From positions 744,001-808,000 of the forward strand of contig NZ_JAHEPS010000001.1 in assembly GCF_018596335.1 (NCBI RefSeq): a stretch of 64,000 nt of DNA, given 5' to 3'. The stretch comes from Shewanella jiangmenensis. Lineage in GTDB: Bacteria; Pseudomonadota; Gammaproteobacteria; Enterobacterales; Shewanellaceae. Positions 43,383 to 53,666 of the stretch are shown piece after piece (the first letter of the stretch is position 1; each line of letters starts with the position of its first letter). A model generated the notes under the pieces. It made no database searches. It saw nothing but the letters and a program-made list of their open reading frames with translations, and was not told where the DNA came from. The position numbers and the translations under genes were made by a program.

Positions 43383-44679
43383 AACACTGACTATCCTGCT
43401 CACTCGCCATTCTGGCGCTGGTTTCCATGTCGGCATTGTAATGCTCGACATCGATTTCACCTTCCGAGCGGGCAATCACAGTGGTTGCCACCAAATCGCC
43501 CGACACGTTCACCACGGTGCGCGCCATATCGAGCACCCTGTCGATACCGGCAATAATGGCGACCCCTTCCAGCGGCAGCCCAACGGTGGTCAGCACCAGG
43601 GTCAGCATCACCAACCCGGCACCCGGCACACCGGCAGTACCAATGGACGCCAGCGTCGCAGTGAGCACTATGGTGAGGTAATCAACCCAGGTTAAATCGA
43701 TGCCGAAGGCCTGGGCGACAAAAAGCGCCGTCACGCCCTGATACAGCGCCGTGCCATCCATGTTGATGGTGGTGCCAAGTGGCAGCACAAAACTGGAAAT
43801 CTTTTTATTTACCCCAAGATACTCGCTGGCGCATTTCATGCTCGCGGGCAAGGTGCCGGCACTGCTCGAGGTGGTAAAGGCAACCGCCATGGCGTTGCTG
43901 ATCCCCTTGAAAAACTGCAGCGGACTCAGCCCCGCAAAAAGCTTTAAAATCAGCGAATAAAACCCAAGCACATGCAAGGCGCAGCCAAGGTACACCGCCA
44001 ATATCACCTTGATAAGCGGCAGCAGCATGTCCATGCCATACTCACCTGCGACCCAGGCCATCAGGCCAAACACGCCGTAGGGCGCAAGTTTCATCACCAT
44101 ATCCGTGAGTTTGTACATGGCCTCGGCCAGACTCTCAAACACCCTGATAGCTGGCTTGCCGTGGTCGCCAATCAGCACCAGCGCCACGCCCAGCGCCACC
44201 GCAAATACAATCACCTGCAAAATTTGGCCATTGGCGAGCGCCGCCACCGGGTTGGTGGGGACGATATTAATCAGGGTTTCCATCACCGACGGCGCCGCTT
44301 TCACTTCAGCCGTCAAATCATGGCCTTCGAGGCTAAGCCCGGCTCCGGGCTGGATAACCGAACCCACCAGCAAGCCAAGGGAAATAGCAAACGCCGTGGT
44401 GCCGAGGTAAAACACAAAGGATTTAAAGCCGATGCGCCCCATTCTGGCGGTGTCCTGCATCGAGGTCACCCCCACAATCAGCGAGCAGAATACCAAGGGC
44501 ACAATCAGCATCTTGATGGTATTTACAAACAGGGTGCCGATGGGCTTAAGCAGAGTGGCGTCAGGCCCGAGCAGCGCGCCTGTGGCAATACCCAGCAACA
44601 TACCGGTAAGAATTTGCAGCCACAGCGGCACAGCACACCAGCGCCGCCACAGGCCGAAAGAAGAGGATTTGGATGACAT
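43381..44679 (-). CDS. dicarboxylate/amino acid:cation symporter (DAACS family)
   Basis: This inner-membrane carrier imports an anionic substrate such as glutamate, aspartate or a C4-dicarboxylate with Na+ or H+. The 432 residues carry the family serine loop T-T-S-S-S-A-G-T-L-P, the N-M-D-G-T-A-L-Y-Q motif and G-I-D-R-V-L-D-M-A-R-T-V-V-N-V-S-G-D, with eight or so hydrophobic helices. The N-terminus is basic. Which substrate it prefers cannot be decided. The upstream site is weak. Confidence 0.9.
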   Translation of the reverse strand: MSSKSSSFGLWRRWCAVPLWLQILTGMLLGIATGALLGPDATLLKPIGTLFVNTIKMLIVPLVFCSLIVGVTSMQDTARMGRIGFKSFVFYLGTTAFAISLGLLVGSVIQPGAGLSLEGHDLTAEVKAAPSVMETLINIVPTNPVAALANGQILQVIVFAVALGVALVLIGDHGKPAIRVFESLAEAMYKLTDMVMKLAPYGVFGLMAWVAGEYGMDMLLPLIKVILAVYLGCALHVLGFYSLILKLFAGLSPLQFFKGISNAMAVAFTTSSSAGTLPASMKCASEYLGVNKKISSFVLPLGTTINMDGTALYQGVTALFVAQAFGIDLTWVDYLTIVLTATLASIGTAGVPGAGLVMLTLVLTTVGLPLEGVAIIAGIDRVLDMARTVVNVSGDLVATTVIARSEGEIDVEHYNADMETSARMASEQDSQC

Positions 44680-44817
44680 AACAAACCTTAGCTGACCGAC
44701 AGAATTTCGCGCTAAGGTCCGTCCCGGCGCCCCGACAATCAGTGTCGGCGCGTTATGTTAACATTTGCCGATATTCACCATGGCGATCGGCCTCACAAGA
44801 TACGCCGCCGTCACAGC

Positions 44818-45126
44818 TCAGGCCTCAAAAATGTCCCGCTGCTCGGCGCTGAACTTTTGCGGATACAAGGCTGCCGGCGGCTGCTCGCGCTCAATCAGAT
44901 AGCTCCAGTAGTCATCATCGAAACCGGCCAGAAAATTCGCCTGTTGCCCTTGCTGACGCAAAATGAGATACCACCACACCAGCCCCCACAGCCCAAAGCT
45001 TGCCAGGGTCAGGCAAAAATGCAGCGGGTGGCAAATCCCTGCCGATTCTTCACTGATAGCTGTTTCAGGTGATTGATATGAAGGCAAAAAAAACTTGGGA
45101 CGCACAGCATGGATACGTTTCATCAT
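44818..45126 (-). CDS. small single-TM protein of unknown function
   Basis: The 102-residue product has a good AGGGGA site and starts M-M-K-R-I. One hydrophobic helix (about 37-58) separates a basic N-terminal part from an acidic C-terminal tail (D-D-D-Y-W, Q-R-D-I-F-E-A). A C-H-P-L-H-F-C block sits at the start of the helix. No family was recognised. It lies upstream of the symporter on the same strand with a 138-bp gap. Confidence 0.6.
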   Translation of the reverse strand: MMKRIHAVRPKFFLPSYQSPETAISEESAGICHPLHFCLTLASFGLWGLVWWYLILRQQGQQANFLAGFDDDYWSYLIEREQPPAALYPQKFSAEQRDIFEA

Positions 45127-45318
45127 CGACTTCCCCTACCCGTGGCAATCAACAAGGTGATGGGATAAGTGTAGTCATATTCGACTTTGGTCGAATACCT
45201 CAAACGCAGTATTTTGCACCACCAACTCACAGCGCAGCCGCCCGACACTCGTGCCCGGCTGCATCATCGCCAAGGCCATGCTAGATTATCCGGCCAATAA
45301 CAATAACAGGACTGTTTG

Positions 45319-45771
45319 ATGAACATACGCAAGGCAACCGGCGCCGATTTGGTCGATATAGTCAACTTCAACCAAGCCATGGCACTCGAAACCGAAGGGC
45401 TGCAGCTAGATACCGCCACCCTCACCAGGGGCGTATCCACCCTGCTGGACAACCCCGCCAAGGGGTTTTATCTGGTGGCCGACATTGATGGCGAAATTGC
45501 CGGCTCGCTGATGGTCACTTATGAGTGGAGCGACTGGCGCGCCAAAGATTATTACTGGATCCAAAGTGTGTACATTCGCCCCGAGCACAGACGTAAAGGC
45601 ATCTACACCCGCCTGTATCAGGCCGTGAAAGACCTGGCCGCCGCTACCGGCGGCGCTGCGAGCTTCCGTCTGTATGTGGAGCAGGAAAACAGCAATGCCC
45701 AGCGCACCTACGAGGCGCTCGGCATGGAAAAAAGCTACTACCTGATGTACGAAGAAAAGCCCAAAAGCTGA
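45319..45771 (+). CDS. GNAT-family N-acetyltransferase
   Basis: ATG 45319 is preferred (AGGA 9 nt upstream) over the adjacent TTG 45316, giving 150 residues. The motifs are I-R-K-A-T-G-A-D-L-V-D-I, the cofactor loop R-P-E-H-R-R-K-G-I-Y, and V-E-Q-E-N-S-N-A-Q-R-T-Y-E-A-L-G-M. The last pattern is the end of amino-group acetyltransferases. The substrate is unknown. A hairpin terminator shared with sdaA follows. Confidence 0.88.
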   Translation: MNIRKATGADLVDIVNFNQAMALETEGLQLDTATLTRGVSTLLDNPAKGFYLVADIDGEIAGSLMVTYEWSDWRAKDYYWIQSVYIRPEHRRKGIYTRLYQAVKDLAAATGGAASFRLYVEQENSNAQRTYEALGMEKSYYLMYEEKPKS

Positions 45772-45817
45772 TAAGTGAAAAGTGCGATAGCACTGATAAA
45801 TAACGCATTTAGGATGT

Positions 45818-45845
45818 AAAAAAGGCCATCATTGATGGCCCTTTT
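45818..45845 (-). terminator. bidirectional terminator between the GNAT gene and sdaA
   Basis: GGCCATC-ATT-GATGGCC is a perfect 7-bp stem with an A-run before it and CTTTT after it, between two convergent genes. Confidence 0.88.
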
Positions 45846-45849
45846 CAGT

Positions 45850-47214
45850 TTAATCGCAAATGCTGGTGACCTTGATGGCAAGGCCGCCGAGGCTGGTTTC
45901 ACGGTACTTGGCGTGCATATCCTTGCCGGTCTCGTACATGGTGGCTATGACCTTATCCAGGCTCACACGCGGGTCCGAGGTGCGCCGCAGCGCCATTCGC
46001 GCCGCATTCACCGCTTTCACGGCAGCAATGGCATTACGCTCGATACAGGGTACCTGCACCTGACCGGCAACCGGGTCACAGGTGAGCCCGAGGTTGTGCT
46101 CCATGGCAATTTCGGCCGCCATGCACACCTGCGCCGGGCTTGCGCCCATCAGCTCAGCAAGCCCCGCCGCCGCCATAGAGCAGGCAACGCCCACTTCGCC
46201 CTGACAGCCCACTTCGGCGCCGGAGATGGACGCATTGCGCTTGTACAAACCGCCGATGGCCGCCGATGCCAGCAAAAAGCGGCTGTATTCTTTCTGGCCA
46301 AGTGGCTGAATAAACTTGTCAAAATACGCCATCACCGCCGGAATAATCCCCGCCGCACCGTTGGTTGGTGCTGTCACCACCCGGCCGCCTGCGGCGTTTT
46401 CTTCGCTCACCGCCAGGGCGAAAAGGTTTACCCAGTCGACAATTTCCATGGGGTCAGCACTGATGCGGCCGCTGCTTTCAAGCTGCTTTAAGAGCGCCGG
46501 CGCCCGGCGCGGCACCCTGAGCGGCCCGGCCAAAATCCCTTCGGTGTGGCAGCCGCGCTCAATCGCCTGTTTCATGGTCAGCCAAATCTCACGAAAGCCG
46601 CGATAGAGCGACTCTTCGCAGTGCAGCGCCTTTTCGTTGGCCAGCATCAGCGTTGAGATACACACGCCGCGGCTGCGGCACAGGGCAATCAGCTGCTCGG
46701 CATTCTCAAACGGAAACGGCACCTCGGCAACAGCGGCATCTGTCTTGCCAAAATCCGCCTCTTCCACCACAAAGCCGCCACCCACTGAGTAGTAGGTGAC
46801 CGAGTGCAACAGCGCCCCGCCGCCAAAGGCGCTCAGGGTCATGGCATTTTCATGCTTTGGCAGCGCATGGGGATGAAACACCATGGCATCGCGACCAAAA
46901 TGCACCGGGCGGCCACAGGCAAGCCACAGGGTTTCAGTCTCATTCACCGCCGCAATGGCCGCCGGTATCGCATCAATATCCACAGTTTCAGGGCTGTTGC
47001 CCATCAGCCCAAGCAAAATAGCGCTGTCGGTATGATGGCCGCGGCCCGTAAGCGACAGTGAGCCATACACATCGGCCCGCAGGCTATCAACCCGACCAAC
47101 AAGCTCAAGCTTTTCAAGGGTATCGATAAACCCACGTGCGGCCTTCATCGGCCCGACCGTGTGGGAGCTCGAAGGGCCTATGCCGATTTTGTAAATATCA
47201 AAGGTACTGAACAT
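45850..47214 (-). CDS. sdaA: L-serine dehydratase, single-chain iron-sulfur type
   Basis: The enzyme deaminates L-serine to pyruvate and ammonia using a [4Fe-4S] cluster. The 454 residues start with the family signature [14 protein letters not shown] and contain the cluster cysteines in [12 protein letters not shown] and [16 protein letters not shown], plus A-P-T-N-G-A-A-G. Length and fusion of both domains are those of SdaA/SdaB. GGAG precedes the ATG. The transporter sdaC lies 50 bp upstream on the same strand, so uptake and degradation of serine form one operon. Confidence 0.96.
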   Translation of the reverse strand: MFSTFDIYKIGIGPSSSHTVGPMKAARGFIDTLEKLELVGRVDSLRADVYGSLSLTGRGHHTDSAILLGLMGNSPETVDIDAIPAAIAAVNETETLWLACGRPVHFGRDAMVFHPHALPKHENAMTLSAFGGGALLHSVTYYSVGGGFVVEEADFGKTDAAVAEVPFPFENAEQLIALCRSRGVCISTLMLANEKALHCEESLYRGFREIWLTMKQAIERGCHTEGILAGPLRVPRRAPALLKQLESSGRISADPMEIVDWVNLFALAVSEENAAGGRVVTAPTNGAAGIIPAVMAYFDKFIQPLGQKEYSRFLLASAAIGGLYKRNASISGAEVGCQGEVGVACSMAAAGLAELMGASPAQVCMAAEIAMEHNLGLTCDPVAGQVQVPCIERNAIAAVKAVNAARMALRRTSDPRVSLDKVIATMYETGKDMHAKYRETSLGGLAIKVTSICD

Positions 47215-47264
47215 CTAAGACTCCGAAACGCAAAAGCGGCGCATCGCGCCGCCTCTCAACCAAC

Positions 47265-48563
47265 TCAGGCTGCCAGACCGTAGAGGATGGCAGTCATCGA
47301 CAGAACACCGGCAATTATCACGAAGATATTGCTGATGCGGCCACGGTAAGCCTTGAGCGCAGGCACGCGGTACACGGCATACATAGGCATCAAATACAGG
47401 ATGGCGGCGATGATGGGACCACCGAGGGCTTCAATCATGCCAAGGATGCTGGGGTTGATAACGGCAACCGCCCAGATGGTCAGGAACATAAAGGCCAGAA
47501 TGAAACGATTGATTTTGGCTTCATTCACCGCCTTGCCCTGCCCTTCAAGCTGGCGCACGATAAGGCCGCGCATACCTTCGCTGGCACCCATATAGTGGCC
47601 AAAGAAGGACGACACAATGGCCACAAAGGCGATAAAGGGACCAAAGTAGCTGACAAAACCGCTGTCAAACACGTTGGCAAGATACGACAGGATTGGCAGG
47701 TTCTGGCTCTTGGCCTCTGCCAGTTGCGCCGGGGTCAGCGACAGCACGCAGGAGAACACAAACAGCATCACAAATCCCACCAGCATCATGGCGGTATTGC
47801 GAAGGATAATGTCGGCCTTGCGCGACGCATTGGCACCGTGTTCACGCTTGAGTGACACCGCAAACTGACTGATGGCAGGCGAGTGGTTAAAGGCAAAAAT
47901 CAGCACCGGAATCGTCAGCCAGATGGTGCCGAGAAACTCACCGGCGCTCGGCACTTCGGTAACGGCAGCAAGGTTCCAGTTTGGCATCAGATACAGCGAC
48001 ATAAAGGCTAAGATGGCCACCAGCGGGTACACCAGAAACTGGGTCACTTTGAGCATCATCTTCTCGCCCGACACCATCACCGACATCATGCCAAGGATAA
48101 GCACGCCCGACAGCAGCCAGCGCGGCAGCGATTCCATCCCCAGCTGATTGACAATAAAACTGTCGACCACGTTGGTAATGCCGACGCCATAAATCAGCAC
48201 AATCGGATAAATCGCAAAGAAATACAGTACGGTAATCGCCTTACCAGCGCCCTTGCCGAAATGCTCTTCCACCACCTGAGTGATGTCGCTGCCGGCAATG
48301 GACGATGAGCACACAAAGCGCGACAGGCCGCGGTGCGCCAGATACGTCATGGGGCCAATCAAAAGCGCCATCACCACCAGAGGCCAAAAACCGCCCATAC
48401 CGGCATTGATGGGCAAAAACAGAATGCCGGCGCCAACGGCTGTGCCAAACAGGCTCAGCATCCAGGTGGTGTCCTGGGCGCTCCACTTCATGGAATGGGT
48501 TGCAGGGGCGGCGACAGACGCGCTGGCCTCGATGGTTTGACTGGGGATGGCTTCGTTGGACAT
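47265..48563 (-). CDS. sdaC: serine transporter, HAAAP family (SdaC-like)
   Basis: This inner-membrane carrier imports L-serine with a proton. Start ATG 48563 (AAGG at good spacing) gives 432 residues; the frame extends to 48641 but the extra residues are not membrane-protein-like. About eleven hydrophobic helices are visible, with [16 protein letters not shown] in the first and S-D-I-T-Q-V-V-E-E after the second. These are SdaC/HAAAP features. It precedes sdaA. Confidence 0.92.
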   Translation of the reverse strand: MSNEAIPSQTIEASASVAAPATHSMKWSAQDTTWMLSLFGTAVGAGILFLPINAGMGGFWPLVVMALLIGPMTYLAHRGLSRFVCSSSIAGSDITQVVEEHFGKGAGKAITVLYFFAIYPIVLIYGVGITNVVDSFIVNQLGMESLPRWLLSGVLILGMMSVMVSGEKMMLKVTQFLVYPLVAILAFMSLYLMPNWNLAAVTEVPSAGEFLGTIWLTIPVLIFAFNHSPAISQFAVSLKREHGANASRKADIILRNTAMMLVGFVMLFVFSCVLSLTPAQLAEAKSQNLPILSYLANVFDSGFVSYFGPFIAFVAIVSSFFGHYMGASEGMRGLIVRQLEGQGKAVNEAKINRFILAFMFLTIWAVAVINPSILGMIEALGGPIIAAILYLMPMYAVYRVPALKAYRGRISNIFVIIAGVLSMTAILYGLAA

Positions 48564-48671
48564 AGGCTCAACCTTGGCACCGTAAGTGCGGTAATCATGG
48601 GGGTATGAGTCGCGACTCAAATTCGGCGCAAGCATAGCCAAAAGGCAAGTACCAACCCTTGATCTGCGGTC

Positions 48672-48737
48672 AAATTACGTAATTTAATTTCATCAATTGC
48701 TGATATTGCGATCCTGATCCCGCATATCACGTAATTT
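48672..48737. promoter_or_regulatory. candidate operator pair upstream of sdaC-sdaA
   Basis: AAATTACGTAATTT (48672-48685) is a perfect 14-bp palindrome. Its half ACGTAATTT recurs at 48729-48737, with the equivalent bases 51 bp apart. Position, about 110-175 bp upstream of the sdaC start, fits a regulator site; the regulator is unknown. Confidence 0.45.
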
Positions 48738-48863
48738 GTTTTCAGTTAGGTTGCCAAACCTTAACCCAGCATTAACCACGGGCAACCCGAATAACACATT
48801 TACCCCGCTCCGGTAGCCTCACTCACTCTGATGAAGCAGCTTAAACAAAGTCGACACGGCAAT

Positions 48864-48891
48864 AAAAAACCGGCCACTGGGGCCGGTTTTT
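48864..48891 (-). terminator. terminator downstream of the acylase gene
   Basis: AAAAAACCGGCC pairs with GGCCGGTTTTT across a 5-nt loop. It lies 30 bp past the acylase stop. Confidence 0.9.
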
Positions 48892-48920
48892 GCACATTGG
48901 CGCTGTAAAGCAAGCGTGGA

Positions 48921-51536
48921 TTAAGGTTTAGCGACACTGGTGCCGGTCAAATCCAGCGTTTGCTGCACATCGGCGGCAATGTCCGCCTCGGTGAAACGAA
49001 ACGGACGGAAGCGCTTCTCAGTGGCATAGAGCAGGGCTTGGTCGGCAAACTCAGGCCGCAGAATGTTACTGGTTTGCGAGTAGGTCAAAATCCCCCGCGC
49101 ATCCACGCCGGTGTCGGTAAAGCTCACCGCCATCATCCAGCTTGAGCCGTAGCGGATTTGATAGCCCTTGGCGGTAAGGCCGGAAGGCAGCACCTTGCCG
49201 CTGACGGCATCAACGGCAGCAGGATAGCTGTGCTGCGGAATAAGCGTGTCATCACCGCTCATGCTGGTCGAAAACACGTTAAAGCCACCTTCGGCATTGT
49301 GGGTACCGGGCCAGGGAATGCGCTGACCACTTGGCAGCCCGTTTGGCAATGAGCGCTCCACAAACTGCACGCTGCCAAGGGGCGCATCCACCGCAAATCC
49401 AGCCTTTTCGAGGTTAATCGCCGCCAGTGCCAGCGCCTTCAACGCACTGCCATCGGTGGCAAGACCGCTTGGTGTGGTAGCGGCGGCGGTGTAGTCAAAA
49501 GGCACGGTCAGCATAGTGTCTTTGAAGTTGTGGGCAAATTCGCGAAGGAGCGCCCCGCCTACGCTGTCGTTATCCTGCTTGCCATTCCAGCGTGACAGCG
49601 CATCACAGGCCGCGCTGATGTCCTTGGACACACCTTCGGCAACCACCACCGGGGTTGAGCCCTGGGCCGCGCACTGGGTCAGCAAATCGTCAAGCACCAT
49701 TTCGGCAAGGTAGCTGCGGTTACCAAGCGCCGCGCCCTCGAGTTCATCGAGGTTAAACTTGCCATCGCTGCCACCTGCGTCGCTCATCATCTTCAGCGCC
49801 ATGCGGGTACGCAGCGACTGCTTACCGCGCTCAGGGCCATACATGGGCGAGTAAAACTCCAGCGGCTCACTTAGGTTGGTCGACCAGAACGAGTTATTGG
49901 AGTTTTGCACAAAGTCGCTGCGCTCAAGTTTGGGCGCGCGGTTGTAGGGCATGGGGCCATCGAAGGCAAACATCGAGGTATTGCCGGGCAGTATGGTAAA
50001 ACCTGCCTTGGCGCGGGCATCGATAATGGCTTTTTCGGTACGCAGCAGCATCACCGCCGCATCCGACAGTCCGGGCACGGTCGAGTCGTCGATATAAAAG
50101 GCATTGCCCTCTTTATCGGCGTACATGGTGTTGTTGAAAATCACCCCGTCGTAATCTTTAAACGCCTGCTGGAACTCGTCCTTGTTTTTGGCAAGGTTCA
50201 TCGCCAGCCAGTGGTCGATGGGGTCCATGTTGGCCATGTTGGCGTCCTGCAGCATAAAGGCGCCGCCATCATCCCAGCCAAACGGCGCGAGGTTGGCAGG
50301 TGCTTCAATCATCACCCCTTTTTCAGTGGTGTAAACATCCTTTTCGGCCACCAGAATGCCCGCAGGCCCGGCATTGACCAGCACCTGCACTGTGTCTTTT
50401 TTGATGTCTTTGACTGCGCCATCCAGCAGGTACTGCATCCGGTCGCCGGACTTAAGTTCAAGCTGATACACGATAAAGTGCTCGGCGGTGGAGAAAGTAT
50501 GGGTCCAGGCGAGGTTTTCGTTGAAGCCGATGTTGATTGGCCCGGGCATACCCACCAGCGAGCCTCCCATCACGTCCAGCTGGCCGGGGATAGTGGCGTG
50601 TGACTGCCAGAAGCGCAAATTGCCGGTATGCGGAAAGTGCGGGTTACCAAGCACCATGCCGCGGCCATTTTCGGTCTTGTCTTTCCCAAGGCCCCAGCCG
50701 TTGGAGCCTAAGTCTCTTGGGTTGGTTTCCGGGGTTTGAATACGCGCGGCGCGGGCAATCAGCCGCTGGTTCACATCATCGACAAAGCCTTTGGCAGAGA
50801 CGTTATCCTTGCTTGCTGGCAGTCCGGCCACTGCCGCCACGCCGGCAGGCGCAGGGCCAATGATGCGCGGCAAATACTCGGTAGCATCGCCCGGGTTTGC
50901 GTAAAAAATCAGGTCGAGGAAATTGGCAGCCCCCGGCAACAGCGCGATAGAGAAGAGGTAGGTCACCACATCTTCGGCGACAATCGGCTTCACCCAGGGC
51001 TGACCGGCACAGAAGGGCTCGCCCTGCACCTTGCCCGCGTCGAGATCGGCCAGATACTGGTTATAGCCCGCCACAAAGCCTGAAATAAGCGCGCGGGAAT
51101 TGTCGCTGAAACTTGGCCACTTGGCTTCGGCCTGAGCGCGAATTTTCAATGCTTTGTAAGCAAAGTCACTGATAAGGTTGCCATTGTCTTCCGAGGTCGG
51201 CATGCCGGTGGTAAAGTCCAGGCTGGCGTGGGGACCAAAATACAAAGAGCGCTGGCTGTTGGCCTTAATAAAGCCGTCGGCAAGGATACAGAGGTTATCT
51301 TCCGCCTGCACATAGCCGTTACCGTAGCCCAGGCTTTCCAGGTTATCGGCCTTGATGTGCGGCACACCATAAGAGGTGCGGCGGATATTGACTGAGAGTT
51401 TGCCGTCCGGCGCGAAGGCCACCAGGCCCGATCCCGGTGGCGGAGGTGTGGTATCAGTTGAGTCGCTGTCGTTACAACCTGTCAGCAGCATGCTGCCGCC
51501 AAGCCCCAATGCAAGCACGAGTTTGTTGAATGTCAT
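48921..51536 (-). CDS. penicillin-acylase-family (Ntn-hydrolase) lipoprotein
   Basis: The 871-residue product has a lipoprotein signal ending L-L-T-G-C (Cys21) and an N/D/S/T/P-rich linker. The alpha-chain region begins R-R-T-S-Y-G-V-P-H-I-K-A and contains G-Y-G-N-G-Y-V-Q-A-E-D-N. The self-cleavage point is G-S in L-G-S-N-G-W, making Ser278 the N-terminal nucleophile of the beta chain. The beta chain has N-P-H-F-P-H-T-G, G-M-P-G-P-I-N-I-G-F-N and Q-N-S-N-N-S-F-W. The family includes PvdQ-type acyl-homoserine-lactone, aculeacin and penicillin acylases. The substrate is not determined, but lipid anchoring suggests cell-surface or periplasmic amide cleavage. It is a single-gene unit. Confidence 0.9.
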   Translation of the reverse strand: MTFNKLVLALGLGGSMLLTGCNDSDSTDTTPPPPGSGLVAFAPDGKLSVNIRRTSYGVPHIKADNLESLGYGNGYVQAEDNLCILADGFIKANSQRSLYFGPHASLDFTTGMPTSEDNGNLISDFAYKALKIRAQAEAKWPSFSDNSRALISGFVAGYNQYLADLDAGKVQGEPFCAGQPWVKPIVAEDVVTYLFSIALLPGAANFLDLIFYANPGDATEYLPRIIGPAPAGVAAVAGLPASKDNVSAKGFVDDVNQRLIARAARIQTPETNPRDLGSNGWGLGKDKTENGRGMVLGNPHFPHTGNLRFWQSHATIPGQLDVMGGSLVGMPGPINIGFNENLAWTHTFSTAEHFIVYQLELKSGDRMQYLLDGAVKDIKKDTVQVLVNAGPAGILVAEKDVYTTEKGVMIEAPANLAPFGWDDGGAFMLQDANMANMDPIDHWLAMNLAKNKDEFQQAFKDYDGVIFNNTMYADKEGNAFYIDDSTVPGLSDAAVMLLRTEKAIIDARAKAGFTILPGNTSMFAFDGPMPYNRAPKLERSDFVQNSNNSFWSTNLSEPLEFYSPMYGPERGKQSLRTRMALKMMSDAGGSDGKFNLDELEGAALGNRSYLAEMVLDDLLTQCAAQGSTPVVVAEGVSKDISAACDALSRWNGKQDNDSVGGALLREFAHNFKDTMLTVPFDYTAAATTPSGLATDGSALKALALAAINLEKAGFAVDAPLGSVQFVERSLPNGLPSGQRIPWPGTHNAEGGFNVFSTSMSGDDTLIPQHSYPAAVDAVSGKVLPSGLTAKGYQIRYGSSWMMAVSFTDTGVDARGILTYSQTSNILRPEFADQALLYATEKRFRPFRFTEADIAADVQQTLDLTGTSVAKP

Positions 51537-51756
51537 TATTATGGTTCTCTTATGGATCCCTTTCCTTCAACAACCTTCACCCGACATCATTTCCGTACGG
51601 CATCACCGGACGGGCGAACCTGTTGTTGTATCCCGGCTGTTATTGCTACCTTGGCCCATCGAAGCGACAATGGCACCAAAATCCGAGCAAAAACACCTCG
51701 GACCATTTAAACAGCCATTCAAATAAACGTCCATAACGAAAAAAATATTTTACGCC

Positions 51757-52302
51757 ATGACACAAGAGTACATTCCCGTGTTGGTCGGCTCGACCAATCC
51801 GGTCAAGATTGCCGCCGCGAGGCACGCTATTTCGGCCCTGTTTCCCCATGCTGCGGTGGATTGCAAAGGCGTTGCCGTGCCATCCGGTGTACCGGACCAG
51901 CCGATGACTGCCGCCGATACCCGACTTGGCGCCATCAACCGCGCCAAAGCATGCGAAGCCATGGGCGGCGCGCTGTTTTATGTGGCGATGGAAGGCGGCG
52001 TGGACCGTTTTGAAGATGGCCCGGCCACCTTCGCCTACGTGGTCATCATACGTCAGGGCGGCGGAATGTCGGTCGGACGCAGCAGCCAGCTGCCGCTGCC
52101 GGAGCAGGTGTTTGCCGCACTAGAGGCCGGCGAAGAGCTTGGCCATGTGATGGACCGGTTGTTTCACACCACCAATATCAAGCAGGCGGGCGGCGCCATC
52201 GCGCTGCTTACCCGCAATGCCGAAAGCCGCGAAAGCAGCTACCGTCAGGCGCTGATCCTGGCCATGGCGCCGCTGCTGCACACAGAGCTGTATCAGGCCT
52301 GA
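51757..52302 (+). CDS. yjjX: inosine/xanthosine triphosphatase YjjX
   Basis: YjjX-type enzymes hydrolyse non-canonical purine nucleoside triphosphates (ITP, XTP) and keep them out of DNA and RNA. The 181-residue product shows V-G-S-T-N-P-V-K-I-A-A, S-G-V-P-D-Q-P-M, G-A-I-N-R-A-K, and V-A-M-E-G-G-V-D with later G-H-V-M-D. These match the DUF84 fold. The ribosome-binding site is weak. It is divergent from the acylase gene. Confidence 0.92.
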   Translation: MTQEYIPVLVGSTNPVKIAAARHAISALFPHAAVDCKGVAVPSGVPDQPMTAADTRLGAINRAKACEAMGGALFYVAMEGGVDRFEDGPATFAYVVIIRQGGGMSVGRSSQLPLPEQVFAALEAGEELGHVMDRLFHTTNIKQAGGAIALLTRNAESRESSYRQALILAMAPLLHTELYQA

Positions 52303-52411
52303 AATCTGGTCGGGCATCTGTGGGCTACATCGACGCTTGCTATAGGTTAAAAAACTGTTAGTTTAGTTGTAATTCGCAACGAACAGCATTCACGATTAAG
52401 TCATCTAAGCC

Positions 52412-53380
52412 ATGGATAACAATCACAGCCAAGCCCAATCCCGCGCGCCGCAATCGATGGCGCGGGAGATCCGTCAGCTGTCGCGCCAATTGGTGCGCCA
52501 GCTCGGTATGCTTTCCGGTGCCTGCGGCGCGTTGCCCTTAAGTCCGGTACAGGCCCACGCCCTGCTGGAGCTTGGGCAGCAAAGCCTGTCCATCAAGCAA
52601 CTGGCGTTACTGCTCAATATCGACAAGTCCAATGCCAGCCGGGCCGTCAGCCATCTGGTGGAAAAAAAGCTCGCCGAGACCAAGGTCAATCATCGCGACA
52701 GCCGCAGCCTGCAGGCCAGCCTCACCGCCAAGGGCCGCGCCATGCTGGCCAAACTCGATGAGCAGCAGGATTGTTATTTCCAGCAGGTGCTGGCCCAGCT
52801 GTCTGAAGAAGAAAGCAGCCAGATTGCGCTGGCGCTCGGACGTTTTCAGCGCGCCATTATTCAGTCAAAGGCGCAGGAAGGCATTGAAATCCGCACCATC
52901 ACCGAGGCCGACGATGCCGCCATCGCCGCCGTTATCCGCACTGTGTCGGCGGAATATGGCCTGACACCGGACAAAGGCTATGGCGTTGCCGACAAAACCC
53001 TCGACTGCTTAAGCGAGGTGTACAGCATTCCCGGCGCCCGGTACTGGGTGATTTGTGACAAGGGCCAGGTGCTTGGCGGCGGCGGCATTGCGCCACTTGC
53101 CAGCGAGCCCGGGGTTTGCGAGCTGCAAAAGATGTACTTTTTGCCCGCCATTCGCGGCAAGGGGCTTGCCCGCCGTCTTGCCAACCACGCGCTCGCCTTT
53201 GCCCGTGAGGCGGGTTACCGCGAATGCTACCTTGAAACCACTGCTGTGCTGATTGAGGCGGTAAAACTGTACGAATCCCTTGGATTTGAGCATCTTACCG
53301 CACCGCGCGGCGCCACCGGCCACGACGCCTGTGAAATGCCCATGCTCAAACGCCTGAGCCAGAACGACTCAAGCATCTGA
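52412..53380 (+). CDS. MarR-type regulator fused to a GNAT acetyltransferase
   Basis: The 322-residue product has an N-terminal MarR winged helix (about 15-150; [24 protein letters not shown]) and, from about residue 165, an N-acetyltransferase domain with [10 protein letters not shown] (cofactor loop), Y-L-E-T-T and the closing Y-E-S-L-G-F. Fusions of this layout exist in many proteobacteria, and their effectors are mostly unknown. A terminator follows at 53549. Confidence 0.9.
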   Translation: MDNNHSQAQSRAPQSMAREIRQLSRQLVRQLGMLSGACGALPLSPVQAHALLELGQQSLSIKQLALLLNIDKSNASRAVSHLVEKKLAETKVNHRDSRSLQASLTAKGRAMLAKLDEQQDCYFQQVLAQLSEEESSQIALALGRFQRAIIQSKAQEGIEIRTITEADDAAIAAVIRTVSAEYGLTPDKGYGVADKTLDCLSEVYSIPGARYWVICDKGQVLGGGGIAPLASEPGVCELQKMYFLPAIRGKGLARRLANHALAFAREAGYRECYLETTAVLIEAVKLYESLGFEHLTAPRGATGHDACEMPMLKRLSQNDSSI

Positions 53381-53548
53381 ACCCTATGCCTGAATTCTGC
53401 GCCAGAGCCCAGCGCCAGAATCCGGCGGCTGCGCCCAAGGAACAGGTTCAAGCGCGAAAGCGCCTGTGGCGCAAGAGCGAAAGCGCAGCCGATGATCCGG
53501 CCTGAGCGTATCGCCCGTATCACCTGCATCACAGCAGCAGTAAACAAC

Positions 53549-53576
53549 CAGGCGCCGGCGCAGCTGGCGCTTTTTT
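53549..53576 (+). terminator. terminator of the MarR-GNAT gene
   Basis: GCGCC pairs with GGCGC, with further CAG/CTG pairing possible inside the loop, followed by six T residues. The stem is shorter than others in this window. Confidence 0.7.
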
Positions 53577-53666
53577 ACCCTGTCGGCAGGCCGTGTATCC
53601 GGCCCGGCTTGCAATCAGGGGCAAACTTGATAGCTTCAACTCATTGGGCCACTAAAGGATTTTTTC

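Larger units (their letters stand above)
48564..48920. other. 357-bp region upstream of sdaC
   Basis: Besides the sdaC leader it contains an A/T-rich stretch with the palindrome at 48672, a repeat of its half at 48729, and the terminator at 48864. No gene was found. Confidence 0.6.

Noticed and set aside
44727..44753. Hairpin after the small single-TM gene
   Set aside because: The stem is interrupted and no T-tract follows on the minus strand.
49905..50603. 232-codon plus-strand frame opposite the acylase gene
   Set aside because: Antisense shadow with H- and G-rich composition.
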